DNA of 64,000 bases, taken from assembly GCA_940671915.1 (NCBI GenBank), contig CALNVZ010000174.1:77087856-77151855 (forward strand). The letters are read 5' to 3'. A model generated the notes under the pieces. That model had not been told where the DNA came from. It was given only the letters and a program-made list of their open reading frames with translations, and did no database searches. Of this stretch, positions 34,183-48,743 are shown piece after piece. Origin of the DNA: Paracentrotus lividus. Taxonomy: Eukaryota > Echinodermata > Echinoidea > Camarodonta > Echinidae. Numbering within the stretch: the stretch's first letter is position 1; every line of letters begins with the position of its first letter. The position numbers and the translations under genes are program-made.

Positions 34183-34290
34183 AAGTGGTAAAAATTCACT
34201 TTAGTCTATTGATATTGAGCGTATCCAAGCGGGCTTAAACTCTCAGCGAATGACATGCCTCAACTCAAACTTAAGTGCATTTACCACTTG
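34183..34290. repeat. Short inverted repeat, AAGTGGTAAA arms
   Basis: ACAAGTGGTAAAAATTCACT and its near-complement AAGTGCATTTACCACTTG lie about 65 bases apart, forming a roughly 108-base hairpin. Perhaps a very short MITE. Confidence 0.4.
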
Positions 34291-34599
34291 ACTTTGAGTG
34301 AAAGTTCCTCAATTTAATGTAAATTGGCAAATTCACTCCCATAGAGACTGATTATTTGTCCTATAGACCTGATTACATATTTTCACGGTCGCAACTACCG
34401 AGGTTGGATCAGCATAATCTCAATCGTTCACGTAATAAAATAGTCCAAACAATGACAGAAATAATGACCTTCATAAAAATAATATATATTATAAATCCAA
34501 TCGGACATGTTGGAATGGTGGGATCTCGAAAAGGGATGGAGTAGAGCTTATCGGGGATAAAACATCTACGCGATCGAATTAGAGTCATTTCAGCCTGCG

Positions 34600-34800
34600 T
34601 AGTGGCGGGTCCAGGAAAAGGGGCTTAAATTGCATACCCCCTCTTCCCTTTCCCTTCTCCCCACCCCAACTCGAAATTAATAATTTAAAATTCCTTCTTT
34701 ATATTTTAATACAACTATTAGGCCTGTCGAACGAGCAAATTTACCAGTGTTGGTGCTTCATAGATGTGTTGGACAATGTGAGCCCCCCCCCCGCCCCTCA
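34600..34800. mobile_element. Fragment of the GGATCCAGG (hAT-like) family
   Basis: Starts GTAGTGGCGGGTCCAGGAAA, close to the TIR of the 33378 element, and includes C-rich tracts near 34785. The right end is not found, so it is a one-ended or decayed copy. Confidence 0.45.
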
Positions 34801-35347
34801 ATCTGCCAACAACCGATGGCATCCGTAAAATTGATAAACCTAATTGGATTATTTCTATTTAAAAGCCAAACTGCGTTAATACTAAATTAAATCTTTTAAA
34901 AAACAAAATTGGGTCTCACTCTCTCCCGGCGCAAAATATCGCATGTCTCTCTCATTAGTTTGTATTCTAGTAATCCTGCTCCGATGGTCGGTTATTCTCC
35001 AGCTTACGCTTTAATGTATAAAGTGTAACACTAACCCAAACTTGGGTGATAATAAACAAAGCTCATTTGAGATTATTGTTTAAAGCGCATAATATAAAAT
35101 GACTTGTTATTGCTATTTTGCCAGCAAGGAAGAACATGGATTTCTTTAAGCATACCCTAATCTTCATCAAAAACTTCGCCCATGTTTTTCGCGCCCTTTA
35201 TCATCTCCACTGCGAAAAGTATGTCACCTGATTCATATTGATTTGGGCCAACACTTCTCTCAAGCCCATAGTCTACGGATAGAGTCATCACTTAATGCAG
35301 GAAATGCCAAATGAAACAGTAGTTAGTCTGTCAGGGGCTTTATTAAA

Positions 35348-35520
35348 AGAAGAAGAAGAAGAAGAAGAAGAAGAAGAAGACGAAGAAGAAAAAGAAGAAG
35401 AAGAAGAAGAAGAAGAAGAAGAAGAAGAAGAAGAAGAAGAAGAAGAAGAAGAAGAAAAGAAAGAAGAAGAAAAGAAGAAGAAGAAGTAGAAGAAGAAGAA
35501 GAAGAAAAGAAGATGAAGGA
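35348..35520. repeat. (GAA)n microsatellite
   Basis: About 170 bases of GAA/AAG triplets with minor interruptions. It gives a spurious poly-Glu frame on the plus strand and poly-Leu/Phe frames on the minus strand. Confidence 0.95.
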
Positions 35521-36179
35521 TATAAAGAAAAAGTAGAAAAAAGAAGAAATGTCAATACACCAACAATACAAGATACATGTATTCATTTCATGGAACCTTG
35601 AAGCACATGGAAACTTTTATTTTATTTTATTTTTTTAATTATTTTGTTTGAACAATTAATAAAAAAAAAAACCCCACTTAATTGCTTATGTTCTTTGATT
35701 TCTAACAATTATTTCAAGAAATCTAACATCTACAGCATCCTGATCATGGACAAGATATCAGATTATGCAATATGATTTGTAAACAGAAATAACGCATGCT
35801 GGAGTTTGCGACAAACAACTACATCAACAACATACATGCACACAAAACCATAAGTCATTCCAAAAGATGATGCTTAACCTGATATAACTTCATGTTTTTC
35901 AGATATGATTGCAGTGAAATGCTAAATTAACAACATGGAAATTATTTGTCCAATTATTGCCTGGTCTCATAAGATAATTTTTGTTGTTGGTTAGTCTGGT
36001 ATGTAAAGGCATATCTCGAGTTTTAGATGGCTTCAATGGAAGACTACGTATTAATCAACGAAGCAACATTTACAAATTACCCGTCGCCTGCACTTGATCA
36101 GGCAGTGTAGCATATCTCACGCATGACATGAGAAGCAAATGAAGCAAGAAGGTGAATGTCAAACATGGCTAAGGCCTCC
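35521..36179. other. No gene seen
   Basis: AT-rich DNA without recognisable features. Confidence 0.5.
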
Positions 36180-36725
36180 ATTCCACTGAACAGAGGCCAT
36201 TGACAGACCACTGATGGACCGAAAGTTCGCAGGGTCTTTCAACGGTCTCCAAGATCCACTAATTTGGCTCTCTCTGTGTAATTTTACCTGGTATTGAGAA
36301 AATATTTATGAACGGAAATCATTTCATGAAATGTTCTCCCTGTGAATTCTGAAAGAGCACTGAGAGTGGACCAAAAACAAGATTTCTAACAATATCCAAG
36401 TAGTTCCTTGAAGACAGCTGAGAGTTTATTGAAAGAACGATAAGACTTTTGAGAGATCGCTGAAAGATTCTATGACGTGTTGCCAGAGATATTTAAAAGA
36501 TTGATCAAGATCTCTGAAAGATTGACCAAGACAATTGAAAGATCTCCAAAAGACCAACCAAGACAGCGGTCTTTCAGTGATATCCACAAAACAATTGAGA
36601 GACCGGAAAGACTAATACGACCTTGAAAGATCATTGAGAGACCGTTGCAAGACTGCTGAAGGACGACACCAAAAGATTGCTGAAAGATTTGGACACTGCT
36701 GATGGTCCTTAAGTGGCCGTGCCTT
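36180..36725. repeat. Degenerate 'GAAAGATYNCTGAAAGA' repeat field
   Basis: Many imperfect words of the type TGAAAGAT, GAGAGACCG and CAAGACNG, spaced 15-25 bases apart, flanked by 'AGGCCTCCATTCCACTGAAC' at the left and 'GGTCCTTAAGTGGCCGTGCC' at the right. The flanks are partly complementary (CACTGAA/TTAAGTG), so this may be a non-autonomous DNA element with internal sub-repeats. Non-coding. Confidence 0.5.
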
Positions 36726-38089
36726 TTTGTGATTTAAGAATTTTCCTCCATCGTCTAACCCTTAAGGATTGATATTCGTTTAAAATATTATAGTGTCTTC
36801 TCATCATCTTAGTGCATTTACCGCTAAACTGTCATTTCACAGTTTACAAATACATTTCATCAAAAGTACAATGCAATATAACATCCTAGTTCATTTACTT
36901 AGACAGAGATAAAACACAACTGCCTATTTCTTTTTAGACAACATAAATCAAAGGAATATTCAAATCTCTTGAAAATCTAGTTTGAATTGGCGCCGCTTAA
37001 AGAAAAAAAAATAGGCCTAAATGAATTTCAATCCCCCCCCCATGGATTCACATCATGTATGAAAAGTGCATCCATCCGTACAATCCGCATATATCAAACT
37101 GAAATAAAATCGCGTGAATTAAATATGAAAATGGTAACCAAAGAAACACCAAGAAAGTCACGATATAATTCTATAAAATGAACGTCACGACATATTCTTC
37201 TCGAGGTTGTATGGTAGATGAGTCATAGTTGATGTTTTATACACAGATATATAGGGGAAAACACTATTTTCGGGCGTCCTTTGCGACTCTTCTCCTTGAT
37301 TTCAACAATACAATGTTCTTAACCATAAATGTGTCTATATTGCAATTCACCCTGAAAACAAATCAGTCAAAAATGACTGAACGAAATGGTTAGCTGGGTG
37401 TATAATTTAATAATATTTTACTATTTTCAGTAAAATATTAGTATGATTTTAACAAGAACACGGTCATCTTTGATAAGAAAAAAGTCAGATCACAATCAAT
37501 TGCACCCAGCTGACTCTCAATCTAGTTTGTTATTATTATTATTTATTTTTTTTAGAGTATAGCTACTAGGGCCTACATGTATAGCTTAAAGATCAAATAA
37601 ACTCGAAGCTCTGGCATCTTGCTAATGTAACTTAAACTTGTAATGTGATTGTGTTTTGGTATCATGACCTTTTGCGAGCTTATAAATACTTATCCTCTTT
37701 CATTCTTCAGTAAAACAACAATTTCCTTTGTAGGATCATACATGAATTGCTCATTCTGCTTATAATAACAATCGCCAACTTTGGGCTTTAGATCTCAAAA
37801 TACGGATTGAAAGAGACATTGTTCCGAGAATTAGAAACATCAGTGGGTGCTTGGAGACACAAAACGATGACTAATATGAATTGATCGCTTTCATATTGGT
37901 ATATGAATGATCATTATGAAATTGCTCTTCACGTGCTGCAGTTCGAATTAAATATTTTATGAAGAGTGCGGACTGAATTGTGAGGGCCAATCCACATGTT
38001 GATGCACAACTATATTGATGCCTGTAGCTATTTCATCCTCTTCTAAAAATAGATTGGCTGAGATTAAGATAGGGATGGTCTTGATTTTA

Positions 38090-38090
<1 letters not shown>
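36726..38090. other. No gene; one inverted repeat
   Basis: AT-rich. At 37391-37512 GCTGGGTGTATAATT pairs with ATTGCACCCAGC, and inside lies a perfect hairpin AATATTTTACT/AGTAAAATATT (37413-37441). Otherwise nothing recognised. Confidence 0.5.

Positions 38091-38116
<26 letters not shown>
38091..38116. repeat. (CT)n microsatellite
   Basis: Pure CT dinucleotide of about 25 bases. Confidence 0.9.
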
Positions 38117-38120
<4 letters not shown>

Positions 38121-38306
38121 CTCTGCTCTTTATCTTTACACTTTATCGACAAACATACTTACTATCAGCCGTAGATATGAACTTATTTTACATTATCATG
38201 TTCGGACAGAAATATCATTTACCCTTCGTATACATTGCAAAAACAGAGCAAATTTAGCACAATGGGTGTTAAGTCTAATACCAGAATAGCTCCAATATAG
38301 GACCAT

Positions 38307-38333
38307 ACACACACACACACACGCACACACACA
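38307..38333. repeat. (CA)n microsatellite
   Basis: CA dinucleotide run with one G interruption. Confidence 0.9.
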
Positions 38334-38885
38334 GTTTGGGTGTTAAAATGCATCACTGGACACTGCTTGGTGTTGATTTGACATTTTGCATGGCATTTTT
38401 TCCAATCTGACCAGTGGGTGTTACTTTGCTTGTATCTGACACCATACTTGTTTTGAGTCAGTTGGTGTTAATAAACTGACACCAATGGGTGTGGTCTTCT
38501 TTTGAATGAGGGGCCGGCGTTGATTTAACACCGACTTTGCATTGTGTTAAAAGTATTTAGTAAACTTTATAAATTTTCTAAACAGAATTTGTTGTTCCTT
38601 GTATTTATGATATCTATAAATATAAAGTATATCAAATTATATATTATTTTGATCTGAAAAAAAGTTTAACGTGGTATTTCAGATTTTTATTGACACTAAT
38701 GGGTGTTAGATATTATGTATCGACACTAACAGTTTCTAAACCTGAAATCTGATTAGTTTAACACCGGTGTTTTTTGCATCGTTAATTCGACGAAACAGAG
38801 GGATGTTGCAATACAACAGGAACAAATTGTATTATATTTCAAACCGATTATTTTATTCTAATAAAAGGCGGGGTGTTGAAGGGGT
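38334..38885. repeat. Field of GGTGTTA / TAACACC words
   Basis: The words GGGTGTTA, TGGTGTTA and their complements (TGACACC, TTAACACC) recur at least ten times in about 550 bases in both orientations. This is the layout of a non-autonomous DNA element or short degenerate satellite. Unit length is irregular and ends are unclear. Confidence 0.5.
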
Positions 38886-39089
38886 CAATTATTCCAATTA
38901 AAAACTGAACATGAATTATCCGTTCGGCGAGCTACCACACTTTAGTATCATTTTTTTTTTAATAGCAGACAAGCGTCCTTTTATCCTTGTATGTCGTTAA
39001 TTGTGTCATTATCATTTTCTTACGTGTCTACATGTTGAAATATGTCTTTTCTCATTGTATACCCTATCTATGTATCTCTATCGCACTCT

Positions 39090-39150
39090 TGTTCTCTCAC
39101 TCCCTCCCTCCCCTCCCTCCCTCCCTCTCTCTTTCTCTCTCTCTTGCTAT
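39090..39150. repeat. (CTCC)n/(CT)n tract
   Basis: Pyrimidine-rich simple repeat. Confidence 0.9.
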
Positions 39151-39329
39151 TAATGTAAAATTCAATGTCTTGGTCGAGATATAGAAAAAAACATGATCAT
39201 GTGACCTAACCTGAAAACTTGTTTCTTTATGAATCCAAGATTTCATGTGCATGCAAAGGTTTGTGTTAGCGTCTTTGCGCTTAACTTTCTACCAATCTAG
39301 TTCAGGCGCCATTTTCGATATGCTTCAAC

Positions 39330-39600
39330 CCCAATGAATTATGACGTCATATTTTTGAGCTCCCACGCACGTGTTGGTAACCGAGACGAGCTCTCCGCCG
39401 GTCGACCACCTCCCCGTCGCGACATCGCCGTGATCGTGTTACAGCCAAAAGGTCGACAACCACGGGTAACCCAATGGATGAAATTAGGAAGACCTCCTCC
39501 AGCCACCACTTCGTATGGAGTCCCGTGTTTCCACTGAGAAATGATATTGTAGTAAACATGTTTTGACACATGTGCTTCACATCGGGCTTCCATAAGCGGC
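39330..39600. other. GC-richer island with overlapping open frames
   Basis: About 270 bases clearly richer in G and C than the flanks. Open on the plus strand (39334-39537, 67 codons) and on the minus strand in two frames (39339-39593, 84 codons; 39347-39580). The minus 84-codon peptide is rich in Gly, Arg and Pro (SRRGGGRPAESSSRLPTRAW). Not recognised; could be an old gene fragment or CpG-rich regulatory DNA. Confidence 0.3.
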
Positions 39601-40540
39601 TACATCACCCAACGTTAATTGAAACCGTCGATGAGCTCGGAAGCGACAATGTGCTGCCGGTGTCCATGGCGTCTGAGAGCGGAGTTTGATACATCTTAAG
39701 TAGACATTACTGCTTATCATTGTGTCAAAATCGCACATGGCTAGCGGGAAAAATAAGGACTGCAGACGGTCAGACGGAATATTATATGCTTTCCCGCGTG
39801 AAAGTTAGAATCCCCCTCTCCATAAAGAACATTATTAGGTAAAAGTAGGTTAGGTTATAAGATGCTAGACTCGAACAAAACATTAATGTCTTCGGGCTTG
39901 CAATGCGCTTAGTTTTGCTCATTGTTCTGAACATTGTTTGGTAAAAACAGGTCATGCAGTTTAGGTTCAAATGAGGTTAGACTCGAACAAAACATTCATG
40001 TGAACAAGAATGTAATGAAAGTTTTATTCACCCTAGGTAAAGCCAGACAGTATTCACACCCAGTCTTCCTCATTCGTTGAAAGTTACATACTTTTTTTGC
40101 GTTAAGCTGCTGAGAGCTTAAACAGGCCTAACTTCAAATGCAGGGCTGAAAAACCGGCGGAGGGGTGGGGACAACACCCACCTACAAAAAAAAATGGACC
40201 ACACTGATTTATCGAGATTGCTAAGCCCCCTCCTCCCGCTTTACTCAGCCCCTTTCACTTTTAAAAACGCTCCGCTGCATATGACATGTTTATAAATACA
40301 AAATAGGACTACAGAGTATTAGAAGAATATCCCATCATTTTGAAGTTGTCTTGTTAAAAGTAGGAACATTTAATCTTCGGTTTTGGTAGAGTCATCCTCC
40401 CAGAATTAACTTTTTCATTTGAATCTTTGCACACTGATTAGCACAATCTTCAGACAATTTTCAGAATTCTCAAGATCAATCTCAATTGTGCCAAAGTGAT
40501 GGATGAAGATTAAAACATATTTTGAAAGAATAGATGTATA
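39601..40540. other. No gene seen
   Basis: Two short direct repeats of 'GACTCGAACAAAACATT' lie at 39869 and 39979, with similar sequence around them (GGTAAAARYAGGT). Otherwise nothing recognised. Confidence 0.5.
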
Positions 40541-40542
40541 CA

Positions 40543-40584
40543 CATACACACACGCGCGCACACCCACCCACACCCTCTCACCAC

Positions 40585-40645
<61 letters not shown>

Positions 40646-40701
40646 TTTTGTTTTGGGTGTGAGTGTGTATTTGTGCATGTGTTGGTGTGGATGAGATAGG
40701 T

Positions 40702-40737
<36 letters not shown>

Positions 40738-40805
40738 TGGATGTATATGAATGTGGGTGTGTATGTGGTTTGTGTACGTGTAAATGACGGTTTGTGTGGG
40801 TGTGC
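40543..40805. repeat. (CA)n next to (GT)n
   Basis: About 98 bases of CA-rich repeat (40543-40640) are followed 15-60 bases later by GT-rich repeat (40655-40805, pure at 40703-40732). The two arms are complementary, so the segment is a large dinucleotide palindrome. It also produces spurious Thr/His and Val/Cys frames. Confidence 0.9.
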
Positions 40806-41640
40806 GACTTTGTGCGTGCACATAAGCAATAAATTCTCAATTTGTTTATTTAAAAAAAAAACCCTCGCGCAAGTAAGATCTTCTGTCTTCTGAAGATTGT
40901 CTGTTACTCAGTCATGCGTGAAAATATCCAAATGAAAAGGGCACCAAATATCCTGGAAGGATAACTCTACCAAGACATATCATGGAACCCATGATTAAAT
41001 ATTCAAAGTTTTCACAAGACAACATCAAAATAAAGTAATGTTCAATGACTTTTTTCCTCCGTGTACAATAAATATATTAATTGTCAATCTTTCATGTATA
41101 TGACTTCCAAAGTTCAGAGAAAATCTTCGAATTAACATTCTCTGGGACTTTCGATGAGCACAACAAAACGTTCATTTCTTAGAATATAAAGAAAAGCACT
41201 CTCAACTTTCATGATTAAGCATGAGTGTTCACTTTCACAGGGAACATCATGGATCAACCTTCATGACCTAGGAAAGATGCGTAGCCCGAAAGTATAGATC
41301 GTCGCCTCCGAATCTTTACATAATTCAAACAAGGAGTATCTCACTCGACAGCATAGCTACTTCATGTATCTCATGTTCAATGACACTGTTTTCATTTCTT
41401 CTTAACCACTTTAAGGGTTTGATAGGCAATCTAGCCAAGCGGTTAATGTGTTTCGCAGGAAGCGAGTAATGCTGCCACAGTCTTGTCAACATGCTATATT
41501 GCATAATCCTATGTCGCCTCGTGAGTTTGCCATGTTCATTCGCAACACGGTTCGAAACACAGGCAAACCTATTTTGGTGCTTTCATATATCTGATATTGC
41601 CTCTATTAATCCCGTGATTAAGGGAGAGAACTGTGTGTGT
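40806..41640. other. No gene seen
   Basis: AT-rich DNA. A weak tRNA-like word (CTAGCCAAGCGGTTAA) at 41432 has no B box near it. Confidence 0.5.
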
Positions 41641-41669
41641 ATGTATATATATATATATATAAACATAGA

Positions 41670-41832
41670 CGAAAGAGAAATAACGAGTCATGAGTAGCTC
41701 TACTGTTTCCTTTTTATTCTGGCAAGCCCTCAGCCATTATATCCGGCCTTCATCATATGGCCAAAAGCTTGCAAAAATAAATGCGAAAAAGAAGAGCTAC
41801 GTTTCAAATCATTACTCGTTATCTCTCTTTCG
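41670..41832. repeat. Inverted repeat, GCGAAAGAGARATAACGAGT arms
   Basis: Left arm CGAAAGAGAAATAACGAGTC and the complement of the right arm (AATCATTACTCGTTATCTCT then CTTTCGCC) pair over about 25 bases. It lies between a (TA)n run (41644-41661) and the long (AT)n at 41880. May be a short MITE. Confidence 0.5.
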
Positions 41833-41879
41833 CCTGCATACAAAAATAGTCAGTCACTCACGGAAGGGCCGTATTTCAT

Positions 41880-45480
<3,601 letters not shown>

Positions 45481-45510
45481 TAGAGTGCTCCCAGTATGTC
45501 GTCTGCTCCA

Positions 45511-45518
45511 TATAAATC
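45511..45518 (+). promoter_or_regulatory. TATA box of the plus-strand FABP gene (putative)
   Basis: TATAAATC in the context CTCCATATAAATCA, about 425 bases upstream of the ATG. If used, transcription would start near 45540 and give a long 5'UTR, part of which may be removed as an intron. Confidence 0.4.
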
Positions 45519-45654
45519 ATTTTGAACTGCGTGGACAGATCGGCAGACAGCTTCATAATCTCCTGCGCCAGACGAACTCGTATCATATTTTATTCTCTCG
45601 TCACTCGGTAGACTAGGGATGCGTTAACACCGGCTCACTGGCATCAGAGCTGAG

Positions 45655-45904
45655 GTATGCTAGGTAGCTTGACGGGGGATCATCCCGAAGAATTTCTGTC
45701 TCAATCCGCTGCAATACTTGGTGCACATTCCTGTCAATGTCTAGTTTCGTATCCGCTTGTCGCTACCATCATTAATTTGAGTGCAAACAATCTTCAGAGC
45801 TGTAATCAGCGTGTCATCCTTAAAACGTGAAACCCCGAGTTCGCAAACTTTTTTAAGAACTTACATCTTGACGACTGACTAACGTTTCATCATATTACCT
45901 GTAG
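45655..45904 (+). other. Possible 5'UTR intron of the plus-strand FABP gene
   Basis: A donor-like GAG/GTATGC at 45655 and an acceptor-like TTACCTGTAG ending at 45904 could define a 250-base intron, leaving 33 bases of leader before the ATG. This rests on splice-site appearance only. Confidence 0.3.
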
Positions 45905-45937
45905 TCGTTAACGGAGACGGACAAAAAATTAGACACA

Positions 45938-46345
45938 ATGGCTCAACTGATAGGAAATTGGAAGCTGGTCCGAAGTGACAATTTTGAGGAGTATCTGAAA
46001 GAGATGGGTGTGAACGCTACAATGCGGAAGTTGGCCATCCACATGCATCCTTCGTGTGAAATCAAAATGGAAGGAGACACCTTCAAAATCAAGATGAATG
46101 TCCCTGTCATCACCATACACGAACAGGAGTTTACCATCGGCGTCCCCTTCGAAGACCTTCTCCCCAACGGTCTGAAGCAGATGACCATCGCCAGACTCGA
46201 AGACGACAACAAGATCCGGTTCTTGGAGCAGGAGGAGTCGGACCAACCCCACGTGGTCGTACGGGAGGTCGTTGGCGATGAGATGACCATGACATGTACC
46301 AAGGGCACCGTTTCGTGCGTCCGGGTCTTCAAGCGAGAAACCTAA
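45938..46345 (+). CDS. Intronless fatty-acid-binding protein (FABP/CRABP family)
   Basis: A 135-residue single-exon frame of the usual family length. The N-terminal GNWKLVRSDNFEEYLKE (residues 6-22) fits the FABP signature (G-x-W-x-L, then N-F-E). Arg109 (VVREVVGDEM), Arg129 and Phe131 (CVRVFKR) sit at the places of the lipid-carboxylate Arg pair and the R-x-Y Tyr, the last replaced by Phe. A cytosolic beta-barrel carrier of fatty acids or related lipids is inferred; the ligand cannot be read from sequence. The ATG has A at -3 and G at +4, with an in-frame TAG at 45902-45904. The reading frame is GC-richer than its flanks. No introns, like its paralogue at 17719-18171, so intron loss or retroposition came before, or happened twice. 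Antisense open frames over the gene are shadows. Confidence 0.93.
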   Translation: MAQLIGNWKLVRSDNFEEYLKEMGVNATMRKLAIHMHPSCEIKMEGDTFKIKMNVPVITIHEQEFTIGVPFEDLLPNGLKQMTIARLEDDNKIRFLEQEESDQPHVVVREVVGDEMTMTCTKGTVSCVRVFKRET

Positions 46346-46670
46346 GAAGATAGCCATGCAGAGGGCGTCCTTCACCGCAGTCAGCTCCCGTATCACAAAA
46401 TGGTTCATTACAGAGGCGCACACATCAAGAATGATCACCGACACACTAAATTGGTAAACTAAAACAAGATTTTTAACCATCATTATAGCACTATTAGCTT
46501 CGATTCAAGCTAAGGTCACTTAGTAATCTAATTACATTTGTGGCTTTCATAGCACTCCCTAGAATTCCAAAATTGTTTTATGTTCTTTGGAATCGCTACA
46601 CGTATTGTCCATGTGTCAAGTGTATGAAATAACCTGATGCCTACCAATAAAATTACCTAGGGAAGTTGCG
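46346..46670 (+). terminator. 3'UTR and polyA signal of the plus-strand FABP gene
   Basis: AATAAA occurs at 46646-46651 (ACCAATAAAATTACC), about 300 bases after the stop. This is the first clear polyadenylation signal and would give a compact transcript. Confidence 0.5.
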
Positions 46671-47768
46671 TTAGATGCCACAACGTTTCTCTCAAACGTC
46701 AAATTTTGAGGGGCTATGCATTACACAATTATATTCATAATTATTCAAACCTATAAGAAAAGCAGCTGCGATTAAAGATGTGTGTTTTATCACTCTAATC
46801 TATATATATTTGTATATTTAGAAAATTAATGGTGTGCGGATAATAATTGCTGCATATTGATCGACCAACTTAATAACATTCTTGTCATTATGCCTTTTGT
46901 GCTAACGTGTAAATAGTGATTGTTGATATTATCGGCGACCTTTTTTTGCTGATTAATTTTGTTGAATGAATTTTAACAATTGGTATAATTATTTCACTTG
47001 TATCAGTGTCATTATATGTATTATTGCTCAACATTGATTAGATTACTAAGAACGAAGAAAGAATAATTACTGTACTTCAAGATAGTGACAAATTGTGCCG
47101 ATATCTTGAAGTGAAACAAAAATCTCCCCTTTTTGCTAGTTTACTTTTAATAGCAAAAAGGAGATATGCTTGATACACATTACGTATCGCAAAACGTTGT
47201 ATAAAATAAAATGAATTTGTGCTAAAAATATAATACTATATAATCCATTAAAACGTATGATTGGGTAATTAACTGGGTCGGAATTCCGTTTAAGCTATTA
47301 AAAGCGTTGTGAAATTAAATGAAATAAATTTGATGTGGATTTATATATAACATATTCAAAGTTTGGCGATTGCAAAACCATGTGTCGTATTCTGCTATCA
47401 TTATTGTCATTTTCGCAATATCTGAATACTCTTCCTGTATTTAAAGACAGTGTCATCTCAAGTTATTGCCAGACTTGTAAAACATAGAGGCACCTATTAT
47501 AATCTCATCATTGTCTGTATATAAAGATGTTTCAAAATCATGTCTAAGCGTAAAACGTATGTGTAACAAAAAAAAGAGAGAAAGAAACGCAAGTGACCAT
47601 GGTGATGTACATGTATGTCTTATTGAAAATGCTTCGTTTAACGATAAATGTATCAGCAACTGCAGAGGTTAAAGCAAAATATGTCAAGTTTGCTTCATAA
47701 TATTATATTGTTAATTTAAATTTAATTCCCATTTTGTTCAAGTCATCTACTTCCTTTTGTGAGATTAA
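46671..47768. other. No gene seen
   Basis: AT-rich DNA. A short inverted pair, CTCCTTTTTGC-like (TCTCCCCTTTTTGCTA at 47123 against TAGCAAAAAGGAGA at 47151), forms a small hairpin. Confidence 0.5.
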
Positions 47769-47832
47769 TGTCATGGCATAGTGGTTTACATTTTACTCCA
47801 AGGTTGCGGATTCGAATCCCTATAGTACATGT
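47769..47832 (+). ncRNA. tRNA-like SINE head or pseudo-tRNA
   Basis: A-box-like TGGCATAGTGGTT and B-box-like GGATTCGAATCCC lie with spacing close to that of a tRNA gene, but the stems do not close into a good cloverleaf. Followed by AT-rich sequence that could be a SINE body (to about 47940). Not a functional tRNA in my reading. Confidence 0.45.
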
Positions 47833-48687
47833 AATTGGTTGATTTGTTTTGACAGACATGTCTTCACATCAAGGGTGACACTGTTGCACCTCTTGAGGTG
47901 ATAAATTATAACTTTTATTGTTTTGTAGATGTGTTAAAACATAACAAGTAAACCGTTATGATCATATCACTTCGTTAAAGGGAAGATTTTCGTTATAAAG
48001 GGACTTTCTATTTTGCCGAATTTTGTTTGCTTACACTGTTTATGTTATTTTTCATAGATCCCTTTGTTTTCGTGACAAATTTTTATTTGGAGGAAGGAAA
48101 ATTGAAGAAATAAAAGGGTATCTGACGATTGATTATCATGATGATACCAAAGAGATCGCTAGAAATATTACGTAATTATGGAATGTTCAATATCGATATA
48201 TTTAATCCGTTTGGATTTCGACCTTAAAATTACCTGGGGTAACATGGTCCCATGGAAAACATACTATGTTATTAATATAGGAACATAACAAGTTTGAATT
48301 TTTTTGTGATCGTGAAACCTCAACGAGGCTTCAAAATAGAGCTCCATGATAAAATATTGGTTTTCATTTATGAAAGTAATTTTTACAAAGTGCAATCGAA
48401 ATTTGTTATCATTCGACCGCTGAATTTGACCTTGATGGGATGAGTTCTTCGTGAACTCTAGTGTTCTTGTCGCAGGTATATTATCAGGTGCGCCTTAATT
48501 GAGAAGCAAAACAAGAGTCAGTGCATGTGGCTTTGCCAAACTTTATTGTGCAACCACCGTGCGGAATAGCCTGACATTGTATTGATTCCAGACTAAACCA
48601 AACTGACAAGCTCATTATTCTTCGGTACACAGGTAGAAACCAAGAAATTACCTGTACACGGCAGTGATTTATATATGAGTACCACCC

Positions 48688-48695
<8 letters not shown>
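47833..48695. other. No gene seen
   Basis: AT-rich DNA without recognisable features. Confidence 0.5.
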
Positions 48696-48734
<39 letters not shown>

Positions 48735-48743
48735 GCTCTCCGT
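48685..48743. repeat. C-tract followed by (CT)n
   Basis: C13 run, then about 40 bases of CT dinucleotide. Confidence 0.95.

Noticed and set aside
35295..35586. Poly-Glu and poly-Leu/Phe open frames
   Set aside because: Entirely produced by the (GAA)n microsatellite.
40415..40893. 141-codon Thr/His and Val/Cys frames
   Set aside because: Produced by the facing (CA)n and (GT)n tracts.
41430..41465. tRNA-like word CTAGCCAAGCGGTTAA
   Set aside because: Only an A-box-like match; no B box or cloverleaf follows.
45929..46483. 184-codon and 129-codon minus-strand frames over the plus-strand FABP gene
   Set aside because: Antisense shadows of a clear FABP coding sequence.
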